From: Planctomycetota bacterium
GTDB taxonomy: Bacteria; Planctomycetota; UBA1135; GCA-002686595
Assembly (NCBI GenBank): GCA_022446815.1
Contig: JAKVCD010000018.1
Span: 121,411 to 185,410, forward strand
Direction of reading: 5' to 3'
DNA: 64,000 bases
How positions within the stretch are numbered: the stretch's first letter is position 1; the number at the start of each line of letters is the position of its first letter. This document shows, piece after piece, positions 51,647 to 59,908 of the stretch. A program made the translations under genes and the position numbers. The notes beneath the pieces are model-generated. The model had not been told where the DNA came from, did not search any database, and saw only the letters and a program-made list of their open reading frames with translations.

Positions 51647-53629
51647 GTGAAGATCGCCTCACACATCGGCGCGCTCATCGCCGTCTCCACGGCGCTGGGT
51701 CTGGGGCTGCTGCTCTTCCTGTTTCAAGGAGCGGTACAGGTGTTGGACGAGGAGCAGCAGGCGGCCGCGGACAACGTTGACCTCAAAGAGGTAGAGGGCC
51801 TTGAGGAGTCACTGCGCTTCTACTTCAGGATCGCGGACCTCTCGTTGAGCGGGCCCCACACCTACCTCGCTGAACAAGCGGGTGAGCTGGCCACAGGCAT
51901 CCAGAAGCGGCTCGAGGAGATGGACGCGCTGCCCTTAGTCGGCCTCTTCGACAAGGAGCGAGCGCTGATCGGCGAGAGCACCGCCACGGTGGCGCGAATG
52001 CTCCGTGGGATCATGCACATCGAAGGAGAGAATCGACTCAGGGAGGTCGGTCTCCTAGAGCAGGAGGTCGACGCTGAGCTTGTGCTCCTGCGGAGCAGGG
52101 CGGACGACCTCGTCGAGAAGGTAGAGGTCGCGCGAGCAGAGCGAGCCGCCCTCGCGACAGCTAGTCGAGAGCGCCTGCGCCTCCAAGGCGGCGCTGGCGC
52201 GTTGCTCTACATCTCCCTCGTCATCTTGCTCTGGAGGTGGACTACTAAGAACGTGATCGATCCTTTGCGCGAGCTCACAGCGGAGGCTTCGAAGGCGGAA
52301 GAGGGGCACGAAGAGATGGCGCCGCTCTCTGCTGGTCCTCGTGAGGTGCGCGTCCTCGCGCGCACGATCTCGGGTCTCGTCCAGTCCCTAGGACAGCACC
52401 AAGAGGTCCTTGAGGACACAGTCAAGCAGCGCACTCAAGAGCTCGTCCGTGCGAACGAGGACCTCCTCGAGGAGATCGTTCAGCGCGAGCGTGCAGAGGA
52501 TGCGCTGCGGCAGCACGAGGAGAAGAAGCGCGAGGACCACAAGATGGAGGCGCTGGGTCGCCTCGCTGGCGGAGTCGCGCACGACTTCAACAACCTCCTC
52601 ACCGCGATCGTCGGCTATTCAGACCTGAGCCTGAGCCGCATGGAGCCCGAGGATCCAGAGTATGAGAGCCTCGAGCAGATCCGCTTGGCGGGGGACCGCG
52701 CTTCGGTGCTCACGAGGCAGCTCCTGCTCCTCGGTCGCAAGCAGATCTCTGCGCCCGTGAGTCTCTCGCTCGGGGCCGTCGCTAAGAACATGGAGAAGAT
52801 CCTGCAGTCGATGCTCGGTGAGAAGGTGACGCTCACGCTCGAAGTGGAGCCGGACCTCCCGCCGATCAAGGCTGAGCAGGGGCAGCTAGAGCAGGTCCTC
52901 GTGAACCTGACCGTAAACGCGCGCGACGCGATCGATGGCTTCGGGGCGGTCAAGATCCGGGTCGGCGCTGAGGGGGACTCAGAAGACATGGTCCACGTCA
53001 TCGTTGAAGATGACGGCGCGGGTATGGACAAAGAGACTCAGGCGCGCATGTTTGAGCCTTACTTCTCGACTAAGTCGGTGGACAAGGGGACTGGGCTCGG
53101 CCTCTCGATCGTGTACGGGATCATTCAGCAGAACGGGGGCAGGATGGAGGTGCGCTCCGAGCTGGGAGAAGGGACAGAGATGAAGGTCCTCTTCCCGCCG
53201 ACGGAGGAGCCGGCGGTGAATGAGGAAGCCTCCAAAGAGGTCTCGTCTGAAGCGCAAGAGAAGAAGCGGATCCTCCTCGTCGAAGACGAAGAGGTCGTGC
53301 GTGGTCTCGCCTCCTCGACCCTCCAGTTCGCGGGCTATGAGGTGACTCAGGCATCAGACGGCGAGGACGCCTTGGCGGTCTTCAGGGATCAGGGCGGCAG
53401 CTTTGACCTCGTCATCACAGATGTCGTGATGCCGCGTATGAGCGGCCGTGACCTGATGAAGCAGGTCTCAGCGACTGCGCCTGAGATGAAGGTCCTCTAT
53501 ATGTCCGGGCACATCGCCGACGATGAGCTCCAAGCGGAGATCTCGAAAGAGGACGTCCCTTACTTACCGAAGCCGTTCAAGCCGTCTGAGCTGACGCAGA
53601 AGGTCTCCGAGCTCTTCGGCGAGGCTTGA
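51647..53629 (+). CDS. Hybrid sensor histidine kinase with C-terminal receiver
   Basis: A 660-residue membrane sensor. TM segments are about 8-28 and 183-203, flanking a helical periplasmic domain of about 150 residues. A HAMP-like and coiled-coil stretch follows (QHQEVLEDTVKQRTQELVRANEDLLEE). The phospho-acceptor is His312 in LAGGVAHDFNNLL. The ATPase has N box VNLTVNARDAID, G1 DDGAGMD, F box FEPYFSTK and G2 GTGLGLSIV. A receiver follows with Asp592 in VITDVVMPRMSG. The start codon is GTG at 51647. The extra receiver suggests either autoregulation or a His-Asp relay; no phosphotransfer domain is in this window. It is probably partnered with the regulator at 49925. Confidence 0.9.
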   Translation: MKIASHIGALIAVSTALGLGLLLFLFQGAVQVLDEEQQAAADNVDLKEVEGLEESLRFYFRIADLSLSGPHTYLAEQAGELATGIQKRLEEMDALPLVGLFDKERALIGESTATVARMLRGIMHIEGENRLREVGLLEQEVDAELVLLRSRADDLVEKVEVARAERAALATASRERLRLQGGAGALLYISLVILLWRWTTKNVIDPLRELTAEASKAEEGHEEMAPLSAGPREVRVLARTISGLVQSLGQHQEVLEDTVKQRTQELVRANEDLLEEIVQRERAEDALRQHEEKKREDHKMEALGRLAGGVAHDFNNLLTAIVGYSDLSLSRMEPEDPEYESLEQIRLAGDRASVLTRQLLLLGRKQISAPVSLSLGAVAKNMEKILQSMLGEKVTLTLEVEPDLPPIKAEQGQLEQVLVNLTVNARDAIDGFGAVKIRVGAEGDSEDMVHVIVEDDGAGMDKETQARMFEPYFSTKSVDKGTGLGLSIVYGIIQQNGGRMEVRSELGEGTEMKVLFPPTEEPAVNEEASKEVSSEAQEKKRILLVEDEEVVRGLASSTLQFAGYEVTQASDGEDALAVFRDQGGSFDLVITDVVMPRMSGRDLMKQVSATAPEMKVLYMSGHIADDELQAEISKEDVPYLPKPFKPSELTQKVSELFGEA

Positions 53630-53632
53630 GAC

Positions 53633-54667
53633 CTAGAAGCGGCAGCGCAGCTGAAGGGCGAAGGATTCGCCCCGCTCCGCGCCTTCGACTGCGTCGAGGT
53701 CAACCTGCCACTGAGCGCTCATTGTGAGACCGTCGCTGAAGTTTTGGAGGGCACCGAGCGTGGCCCAATAGCGGTCATCGCCGTCAGCCTCAGCTCCGAG
53801 GAGCTGGGTATAGGCGAGCTTGCGCTCGTCAGGGCTTGAGATGTTTAGCTCGAAGAGCCCGTTCGTTATGTCCACGTTCTCGTCGTGGCCTATGTTCAAC
53901 TCGCCCAACAGCGTGGCTTTCGGACCGCTCCAGACCGCGTCTAGCCCTAAGCGCTCGCGACGCGCGAGCCCGTTGGATGCGAGGCGAGCAGACATAAACG
54001 AGGCCCCGAAGGCGAGGGGCTCCTCTCGTGAGGTACCTAGCCTGCCTGCGAAGACGTAGTTCTCCTCGAGGTCTCGATAGAGGTTTCCGCTCCCGCGCGT
54101 CAGCCCGACCTCGTACTCGCGTGTGGCGTTTGCGCCATTCAAGGATAAGCCCCAGTCCGCCTTGATACCGAGGTTGGTTCGGCTGAAGTAGTCGCGCAGC
54201 GTGCCGTTCGTGGACTGTGTTTGCTCCAGGCCGTATGGGACTTCAAAGTGTCCGACCCGGAGGTTGACTCCCTCGGAGGCATAGCGCGTGTAGTTGAAGT
54301 CGAAGAAGCGGTATGTCCACTCCCAGTCATGAGCGCTGTCGAAGAAGCCAGGAGTCATCGGAAGGCCGTCCGCGCGGAGAGCGTAGCCCTGTAGCCGCAA
54401 GGTCCCGATGTCTCCCGCGGGGGAGGAGAACACCTTGTGGACGTCGGCGCCAAAGGCCGTCAAGAAGCCCGTGCGGTCTACGCCGGCTGCGTGGACGCTG
54501 CGGGTGCTGAGGTCCCAGCTGAAGCGGACGTCATTGCGGACGACATCCGACCAAGCGAAGAGGGAGTTGACCTCGCCCGCTCCCAGGCTCTCCTGGGCGT
54601 GTCCGATCGTAGCTGGGAGCGTCACGAGGGCGCTGAGCAGATAGAGCTTGAGCTGGTTGAACTTCAT
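53633..54667 (-). CDS. Outer-membrane beta-barrel, porin-like
   Basis: A 344-residue protein with a signal peptide (LLSALVTLPATIGHAQ) and alternating amphipathic strands throughout, ending in an aromatic C-terminal residue (LQLRCRF), as expected for an outer-membrane barrel inserted by BamA. The motif LRVGHFEVPYGLEQTQS with RTNLGI recalls phosphate-selective or short-chain porins. It is convergent with the hybrid kinase (3 bp between stops) and its start faces the ECF sigma gene across the region containing inverted repeat site 2. Confidence 0.75.
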   Translation of the reverse strand: MKFNQLKLYLLSALVTLPATIGHAQESLGAGEVNSLFAWSDVVRNDVRFSWDLSTRSVHAAGVDRTGFLTAFGADVHKVFSSPAGDIGTLRLQGYALRADGLPMTPGFFDSAHDWEWTYRFFDFNYTRYASEGVNLRVGHFEVPYGLEQTQSTNGTLRDYFSRTNLGIKADWGLSLNGANATREYEVGLTRGSGNLYRDLEENYVFAGRLGTSREEPLAFGASFMSARLASNGLARRERLGLDAVWSGPKATLLGELNIGHDENVDITNGLFELNISSPDERKLAYTQLLGAEADGDDRYWATLGALQNFSDGLTMSAQWQVDLDAVEGAERGESFALQLRCRF

Positions 54668-54980
54668 GGTGGGGAGGTGAGGGTGAGTCGCTTTCGGCGC
54701 TGGAAAGATTATTCCTCATCTGGGTGAGGTGCTGCTAGTCGCCTTCACCCCGTGCGGGGCGTCTCTGTTCGATTGGGTAATTCACCCCAAAAGAAAATGA
54801 CCCCCACTTGGCTGATAATGAGCGGTCTGGGAGGCCAAATCGAACTCTTCATTCACGGGTTCGTCAGGCCGAGCGAGGGCGCTGACACGACCTCGTTTGG
54901 GCAGGCCTCCCTTCGGAGGAGATCCTTCACTATCACCCCTCAAGTGGGCGGCAAAAGAGCCGCAGACGATCCCAAGCGAA
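54668..54980. other. Divergent intergenic region, porin / ECF sigma factor
   Basis: No gene is supported. It contains inverted repeat site 2 (54773-54790), a CCCC-GTGC-GGGG hairpin at 54750-54759 and a short CCTCA/TGAGG repeat near 54714. It should hold both promoters; I could not place -35/-10 elements with confidence. Confidence 0.5.
54773..54790. promoter_or_regulatory. 18-bp inverted repeat, site 2
   Basis: TTGGGTAATTCACCCCAA matches site 1 (49795) at 15 of 18 positions, with the same outer TTGGG and ACCCCAA arms. It lies 106 bp upstream of the porin start and 191 bp before the ECF sigma start. Confidence 0.5.
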
Positions 54981-55553
54981 ATGAATACGACCCAGAACGA
55001 AACCCCGGACGACTTCTCCAAGACCTCCTCGGAGGAGCTCTTCTCGATGGTCTACGCAGACCTCCAGCAGCGCGCTCGCTCTTGCATGGCTAGCGCGAAT
55101 GGCGCGCTGACCATACAGCCTACAGCGCTAGTGCATGAGGCCTGGATCAAGCTGGAGTCTGGCGGCGAGAAGCAGTGGAAGAACAAAGCTCACTTCATGG
55201 GGACCGCTGTCAGGGCCATGAGGTGCCTCTTGATCGACCACGCGCGGGGCCGCTCCACAAAGAAGCGCGGCGGTGGACGCACGGCCCTACCTCTCGAGGA
55301 GGAGCTCCTCATCACAGAGGAGAACGCCGAGACCTTCATTCAACTCGATGAGTCTCTCGAGGCCCTCGCTGGCCTCGACCAGGAGCTGGCCTCCGTGGTC
55401 GAGCTGCGCTTCTTTGCTGGGCTGACAGACGAGGAGATCGCAGCATCTCTTGAGATCTCCGTCGATCAGGCGAAGAAGGCCTGGGCGATGGCGAGAGCAT
55501 GGCTGAAGCAGCGCCTCAAGGCAGGTGAGCTGGAGGAGAAGAAGATCGCGTGA
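54981..55553 (+). CDS. ECF-type RNA polymerase sigma factor
   Basis: A 190-residue sigma factor of the planctomycete ECF type. Region 2 is recognisable in SEELFSMVYADLQQRARSC, LTIQPTALVHEAWIKLESG and the DNA-contacting KAHFMGTAVRAMRCLLIDHARGR; region 4 helix-turn-helix is ELRFFAGLTDEEIAASLEIS. ATG 54981 gives the family's N-terminus. The downstream kinase begins with a GTG overlapping its stop (GTGA), the usual sign that sigma and kinase act together. Confidence 0.9.
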   Translation: MNTTQNETPDDFSKTSSEELFSMVYADLQQRARSCMASANGALTIQPTALVHEAWIKLESGGEKQWKNKAHFMGTAVRAMRCLLIDHARGRSTKKRGGGRTALPLEEELLITEENAETFIQLDESLEALAGLDQELASVVELRFFAGLTDEEIAASLEISVDQAKKAWAMARAWLKQRLKAGELEEKKIA

Positions 55554-57751
55554 ACGCGTCCGACTTCGTCAGGGTCCGTCGTCTCTTTGAGGCGGCGATG
55601 AATCTCCCGGACTCTCAGCAACGAGCGTTCGTGGAGCGCTTCTGCGTGGATGATCCGGTGACTCGTGACGAGGTGCTCGGTCTCTTGGATGCAGACCGGG
55701 AGATGGACTCCACGCGAAAGCTCCTTGACGAGGGAGGCGTTAAGCGCAGCTCTGTCGTCGAGATTCCAGAACAGATCGGTCCCTACCGTGCGGTGAGCGT
55801 CATCGCGACAGGCGGCATGGGGATGGTTTACGAGGGAATTCAGGCTAGCCCACGTCGCAGAGTTGCCATCAAGACCTTGCTCATTGGACCTCGCGACGAG
55901 CGCGCGCTGGCGCGCTTCGAGGCAGAGAGTGAGGTGCTTGCACGCCTTGAGCACCCTGCGATCGCACGCGTCTATACAGCGGGGACCTACGGACAGCGAA
56001 TCGGCGCAGAGGAGCGTGAGCTGCCCTACTACGTGATGGAGTACGTCGAGGGAGCGAGCAGCCTCACCGACTATGTAGAGAAACAGAAGCTCTCTATCCG
56101 TAAGCGGCTGCAGCTCTTTTGCCAGGTTTGCGAGGCGGTGGACTTCGCGCACAAACAAGGCGTCATTCACCGTGACCTAAAGCCTGGGAACATCCTCGTA
56201 GACAAGGACGGTAGGCCTAAAGTTATCGACTTTGGTACGGCCCGCCTTGTCGGAGAGGACGCAGGGGCGACCGTGACCCGCTCCGGTGAGATTCTTGGGA
56301 CGCTCAATTACATGAGCCCAGAGCAGCTCTCTCCCACGGATGATGGTCCGGACGCGCGCTCCGATGTCTACTCGCTCGGGTGCGTGCTCTACGAGCTCCT
56401 CACCAGCAAGCCTGCCTACTCCGCAAAGGGACGCACCTTCCCTGAGATGGTAGCGAGCGTTGTGACGGGCACAGTTCAGCCTCCGAGCCACTCGGATCCG
56501 AGCCTCTCGAGGGCGCTTGACCTCGTCTGTATGAAGGCGATGAGCAAGAAGCGGGAGGATCGTTATGAGTCCTCCGCGGAGTTCGCGGGCGACTTGCAGC
56601 GCTTCCTTGATGCGCGTGAGGTCCTCGCGGCCCCGCCCTCGATGGCGATGAAGGCTCGACTCTTCATGCGCAGACACCCTGCGGTCGTCGCAGCTTTCGT
56701 GATTTTCACGCTCTCTGTAGGCACGGGTGTCTATTTCATGTCCCGGGCAAAGTCGCGCCAGGCTGCCCTGGTCCACCGCCTAGAGGGGACCCTCAACGAG
56801 TCGCGTGAGCAGGAGCTGCGACAACGCGGAGCTAGACAGAACATAACGACAGCTCTCTCCGGTCTGCTGAAGGGGAAGCTTGATCGTGGTGATGGGGGCG
56901 CCTTCCTTGAAGCCCTCGATCCGCTGGAAGGCGTAAGCAGCTTGAGCGAGGACGCAGCTCAAGCAAACCGTCTCGAGGCCGCTGGGCAGACCGCGTTTGA
57001 GCTGCGCTTCTTCGAGAGAGCTGAGTCGCTTTTCTCTGACTCTATGCGTGCTTGGGCTCGACTCAGGGGGCCTGACGATGTCTCCGCATACCGTGTTCGC
57101 TTGGCGCTACTGAGCGTCAAGCATGCATCAGGTCGTCACAAGAGCTTGCGCAGCGACCTCGACGTTTACGCCCGGGAGCTGCAAGAGTCAGAGCATGCCA
57201 ACCGCCAACTCTCGCTCGGGCTAGAGCACCTCTACGCCAACTTGGCGTTGGATGAGGGGCGTTTGGAGGACGCAGAGGCTCTCGCTTGGGAGCTGCTATT
57301 GAAGCAGCGCGAGTACCTCGGCGCGTATCACCCTGACACTCTCAAGACGAGCTGGCTCCTCGGCAGGGTCCTCGCCTGGCAGGGCAGGGGCTCGGCTTCT
57401 ACGAAGTACTTCGAAGAGGCCCGCGACGGATTCCTAGGTGTGTATGGGCCAAATCACCCAGACACCCTTGAGTGCTTGGTTGACTTAGGCGTGACTCTAT
57501 CTGTTCACCCCAGCTGCCCGCAGGGGATGCTTCTCTTGAAGAGCGCCTCAGACAAGCTAAGGCGGGTACTCGGTGTAGAGCACGACTCGACTCTGCACGC
57601 GCGGGTCCACCTAGAGCTCATCCTCATTCAGCAAGGCGCGGATGAGGCAGCGGAGCGCCTCGAGCGCTCGCTGGTGCTGTGTCGAGCCAACCTAGGTGAA
57701 GGGCACGATCTCACTCGCTTATGCAGAGAGACCCTAGACGAGCTCCCTTGA
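55550..57751 (+). CDS. Membrane-bound Ser/Thr protein kinase with TPRs
   Basis: A 733-residue Hanks-type kinase. Residues 78-355 form the kinase domain: GPYRAVSVIATGGMGMVYEG (Gly loop about 87-91), catalytic Lys108 in VAIK, HRDLKPGN (Asp209) and DFG (227-229). A membrane segment at about 385-406 (AAFVIFTLSVGTGVYFM) follows, then a C-terminal extracytoplasmic region with TPR-like helices (LLGRVLAWQGRGSASTKYFEEA). An N-terminal 75-residue helical extension (LFEAAMNLPDSQQRAFVERF) is shared with sigma-linked kinases of planctomycetes. The GTG start overlaps the ECF gene stop, so this kinase probably controls, or is controlled by, that sigma factor. Confidence 0.9.
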   Translation: MNASDFVRVRRLFEAAMNLPDSQQRAFVERFCVDDPVTRDEVLGLLDADREMDSTRKLLDEGGVKRSSVVEIPEQIGPYRAVSVIATGGMGMVYEGIQASPRRRVAIKTLLIGPRDERALARFEAESEVLARLEHPAIARVYTAGTYGQRIGAEERELPYYVMEYVEGASSLTDYVEKQKLSIRKRLQLFCQVCEAVDFAHKQGVIHRDLKPGNILVDKDGRPKVIDFGTARLVGEDAGATVTRSGEILGTLNYMSPEQLSPTDDGPDARSDVYSLGCVLYELLTSKPAYSAKGRTFPEMVASVVTGTVQPPSHSDPSLSRALDLVCMKAMSKKREDRYESSAEFAGDLQRFLDAREVLAAPPSMAMKARLFMRRHPAVVAAFVIFTLSVGTGVYFMSRAKSRQAALVHRLEGTLNESREQELRQRGARQNITTALSGLLKGKLDRGDGGAFLEALDPLEGVSSLSEDAAQANRLEAAGQTAFELRFFERAESLFSDSMRAWARLRGPDDVSAYRVRLALLSVKHASGRHKSLRSDLDVYARELQESEHANRQLSLGLEHLYANLALDEGRLEDAEALAWELLLKQREYLGAYHPDTLKTSWLLGRVLAWQGRGSASTKYFEEARDGFLGVYGPNHPDTLECLVDLGVTLSVHPSCPQGMLLLKSASDKLRRVLGVEHDSTLHARVHLELILIQQGADEAAERLERSLVLCRANLGEGHDLTRLCRETLDELP

Positions 57752-57768
57752 GGGGTGCCGCTGAGCTA

Positions 57769-57786
57769 TCACCCAATTTTGGGTGA
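57769..57786. promoter_or_regulatory. 18-bp palindrome after the kinase gene
   Basis: TCACCCAA-TT-TTGGGTGA is a perfect 8-2-8 palindrome, 18 bp after the kinase stop. Its arms are the same half-site as sites 1 and 2, in the opposite arrangement (tail to tail). It could be a further regulator site or a terminator stem. Confidence 0.5.
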
Positions 57787-57916
57787 AGGCGGGGCGGAGC
57801 CCTTTCTTGTGACAGAGGCGCGGTAAGTCGCCTGATTAGAGCTAACTAAGTCGTGGTTACTCAGTGTGGTGGCTGAGGTCTTCCACATAGTGGCCCGAGG
57901 GGTTAAATGTAGAGGC

Positions 57917-59062
57917 ATGGGGTTCGTCGGACGGAGTCAAGACGCTGTGGACGAGCGAGGACGACACACGCTCAAGGTGATGAGCGGGACGATCGTCGGA
58001 GTGCACAAGAGAGACGTCTTTGTAGAGCTGGGACCGCGCATGCAGGGCGTGATCGCGCGAGACGCCTTTCAGTCTGAGCCTCGGGAGGGCGCGACCCATG
58101 ACTTCACCCTCAAGGGACAAGAGGAGGGGCTGTGGCGCCTCGCCCTCAAAGAAGAGGAGGTCCTCCACTCCTGGGAGGAGATGGAGGTCTCGAGCGTCGT
58201 GGAGGGCCGCGTCACGAGCACGAACCTTGGTGGGCTCGAGCTTCGCGTTGGCAGATTGCACGCCTTCATGCCGCGCTCGGAGACAGGCGTCCCTCGCGGG
58301 AGTGACCTCGATGAGCTCGTCGGTCAGCTCCTCATCTCGGAGGTGATCGAGGTCGATCACGAGCGTCAGCGCTGCCTCTTGAGCCGTAAGCGGGTCTTGA
58401 AGCGCGAGCGTGAACGAGGGGGCGAAGGAGGTGTTCGACCTGGTGAGGTCGTGCACGGACGCGTCGTCCGTATCGAGTCTTATGGCGTCTTCATCCGCTT
58501 CGGCCGTGGGCGGCAAGGGCTTGTTCACATCTCGAACATCTGCCATCGCCGCATCGCTCACCCGGCAGAGATCCTCAAGGTGGGGGACTCTGTCGAGGCG
58601 AAGGTGTTGCACATACAGCGCGGCGGTAAGCGGATCTCGCTCGGGATCAAGCAGGTGGGCGTCAACCCTTGGTCCTCCGCTGAGGAACGACTTGGCGAAA
58701 AGTCTCTCGTTCACGGGGTCATCGAGCATGTGCTTGACGCTGGTCTGGTTGTCGCATTAGAGGGCGACCTCAGCGGCTTCGTCCCTCGCAGCGAGACAGG
58801 CGTATCCATGGAGCATCCGCTCAAGGCGCACTACACAGAGGGTCAACCTGCATCCCTGCGTGTCCTCTCTTTGGATGTGAAGGCGCAGCGGCTCACGCTC
58901 TCTCTCTTGCACACCGACGGCTCTAGGATCGCAGCAGAGGAGGCCTCCTTCGGCGAGGACGCGGCGCCGATGCTCAAGGAAGCTCCTGCGCGCCCGCTCG
59001 CCGGCACGAACCTCGGCGCACTCTTAGAGCGAGCGCTCTCGCGAAAGACGGACTGCGCTTGA
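57917..59062 (+). CDS. Multi-S1-domain RNA-binding protein
   Basis: A 381-residue protein with four S1 RNA-binding domains at about 22-95, 100-165, 175-250 and 262-335 (GTIVGVHKRDVFVELG, GRVTSTNLGGLELRV, GRVVRIESYGVFIRFGRGR, GVIEHVLDAGLVVALEG). It resembles ribosomal protein S1 but is shorter and would act in RNA binding, translation or RNA turnover. Repeated FMPRSETGV/FVPRSETGV motifs link domains 2 and 4. The frame is open from 57866 with possible GTG; ATG 57917 is preferred, and ATG 57979 is also possible. It is not the housekeeping rpsA by size alone, but that cannot be excluded. Confidence 0.8.
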   Translation: MGFVGRSQDAVDERGRHTLKVMSGTIVGVHKRDVFVELGPRMQGVIARDAFQSEPREGATHDFTLKGQEEGLWRLALKEEEVLHSWEEMEVSSVVEGRVTSTNLGGLELRVGRLHAFMPRSETGVPRGSDLDELVGQLLISEVIEVDHERQRCLLSRKRVLKRERERGGEGGVRPGEVVHGRVVRIESYGVFIRFGRGRQGLVHISNICHRRIAHPAEILKVGDSVEAKVLHIQRGGKRISLGIKQVGVNPWSSAEERLGEKSLVHGVIEHVLDAGLVVALEGDLSGFVPRSETGVSMEHPLKAHYTEGQPASLRVLSLDVKAQRLTLSLLHTDGSRIAAEEASFGEDAAPMLKEAPARPLAGTNLGALLERALSRKTDCA

Positions 59063-59069
59063 GCGAGGC

Positions 59070-59891
59070 TCAGCGCGCGCCGCTCTTCATGACCTTCTGG
59101 ACGCGATCAAGCCTATAGGTCTTCAGGATCCCTGAGTGGCAGCACTCCGCCTCGAGGTAGTCCTTATCGCGCCGGCGGTATGCGAAGCGTGGCCGGACGC
59201 TGAGGGTCGCGGGGTGCTCTCCGCTGCTGCCATAGAGGACTGTGATCTCTTCTCCGCTCGTGAGGTTCTTGCTGAGAGCGCGGATGCGACGCGGGAAGCG
59301 CGGGAGCGCCGGGGACGCCGAGGAGAAGGTCAGCGCTCGGCCGGAGTCGCTGAGCAGCTCAGTCATGGAGACCGCGTCGAGGCCACCCGCGCGCTCCCAG
59401 CACTCTTCGATCACCTTCCAGCAGTAGACGGCGTCCGAGAGAGCGCGGTGGTGAGGCCCATCCTCTAGATCGAGGTGCTCGCTCAGGGTGACGAGCTTGT
59501 GGTTGGGAGACTCCGGGATGTATTTGCGCGACAAGGGCAGGCTGTCGAGGAAGGGGCCTGCGGGGAGCTCGTCGAAGCGCTGACGCTTGGCCTCATAGGC
59601 GATGACCTTCGCGTCAAAGGGCGCGTTGTGGGCAGCGAACCAGGCGTCGCCCGCCCAGTCGAAGAAGTCTCCGAGGACGGTCGCCGCGTCGTCGGCGTCT
59701 AAGACGTCCTCGATCGTGATCCCGTGGATCGCGGTCGCCATCGGGTCGATCTCGACTTCAGGTCGGATAAAGCGCTCGAAGGAGTCTTGGATCTCGCCAT
59801 CTTCGACGAGCACAGCGCCGAGCTCGAGGAGGTGGGGTGCTCCTTGGAGGGTGGCGGTCTCAGTGTCGAGGACGATGAGGGCTTGGCTCAT
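59070..59891 (-). CDS. DnaQ-like 3'-5' exonuclease with C-terminal WYL-like domain
   Basis: A 273-residue protein. Residues 1-165 form a DEDDh exonuclease: Asp9-Thr-Glu11 (ExoI), HNAPFD with Asp93 (ExoII) and HHRALSDA with His148 and Asp153 (ExoIII). Residues about 200-270 have a WYL-like beta domain (ITVLYGSSGEHPATLSVRPR, YLEAECCHSGILKTYRLDRV); WYL domains bind nucleic acids or nucleotides and often control regulators. It would trim single-stranded DNA or RNA 3' ends. The gene stands alone, convergent with the S1 gene. Confidence 0.85.
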   Translation of the reverse strand: MSQALIVLDTETATLQGAPHLLELGAVLVEDGEIQDSFERFIRPEVEIDPMATAIHGITIEDVLDADDAATVLGDFFDWAGDAWFAAHNAPFDAKVIAYEAKRQRFDELPAGPFLDSLPLSRKYIPESPNHKLVTLSEHLDLEDGPHHRALSDAVYCWKVIEECWERAGGLDAVSMTELLSDSGRALTFSSASPALPRFPRRIRALSKNLTSGEEITVLYGSSGEHPATLSVRPRFAYRRRDKDYLEAECCHSGILKTYRLDRVQKVMKSGAR

Positions 59892-59908
59892 GGGGCAGTC
59901 TGTCTGCG

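Noticed and set aside
54782..55021. Minus-strand frame with a hydrophobic start (VVFISLGIVCGSFAAHL) as a small membrane protein
   Set aside because: It overlaps the start of the ECF sigma gene and the divergent intergenic region, and its C-terminal half has no protein-like pattern.
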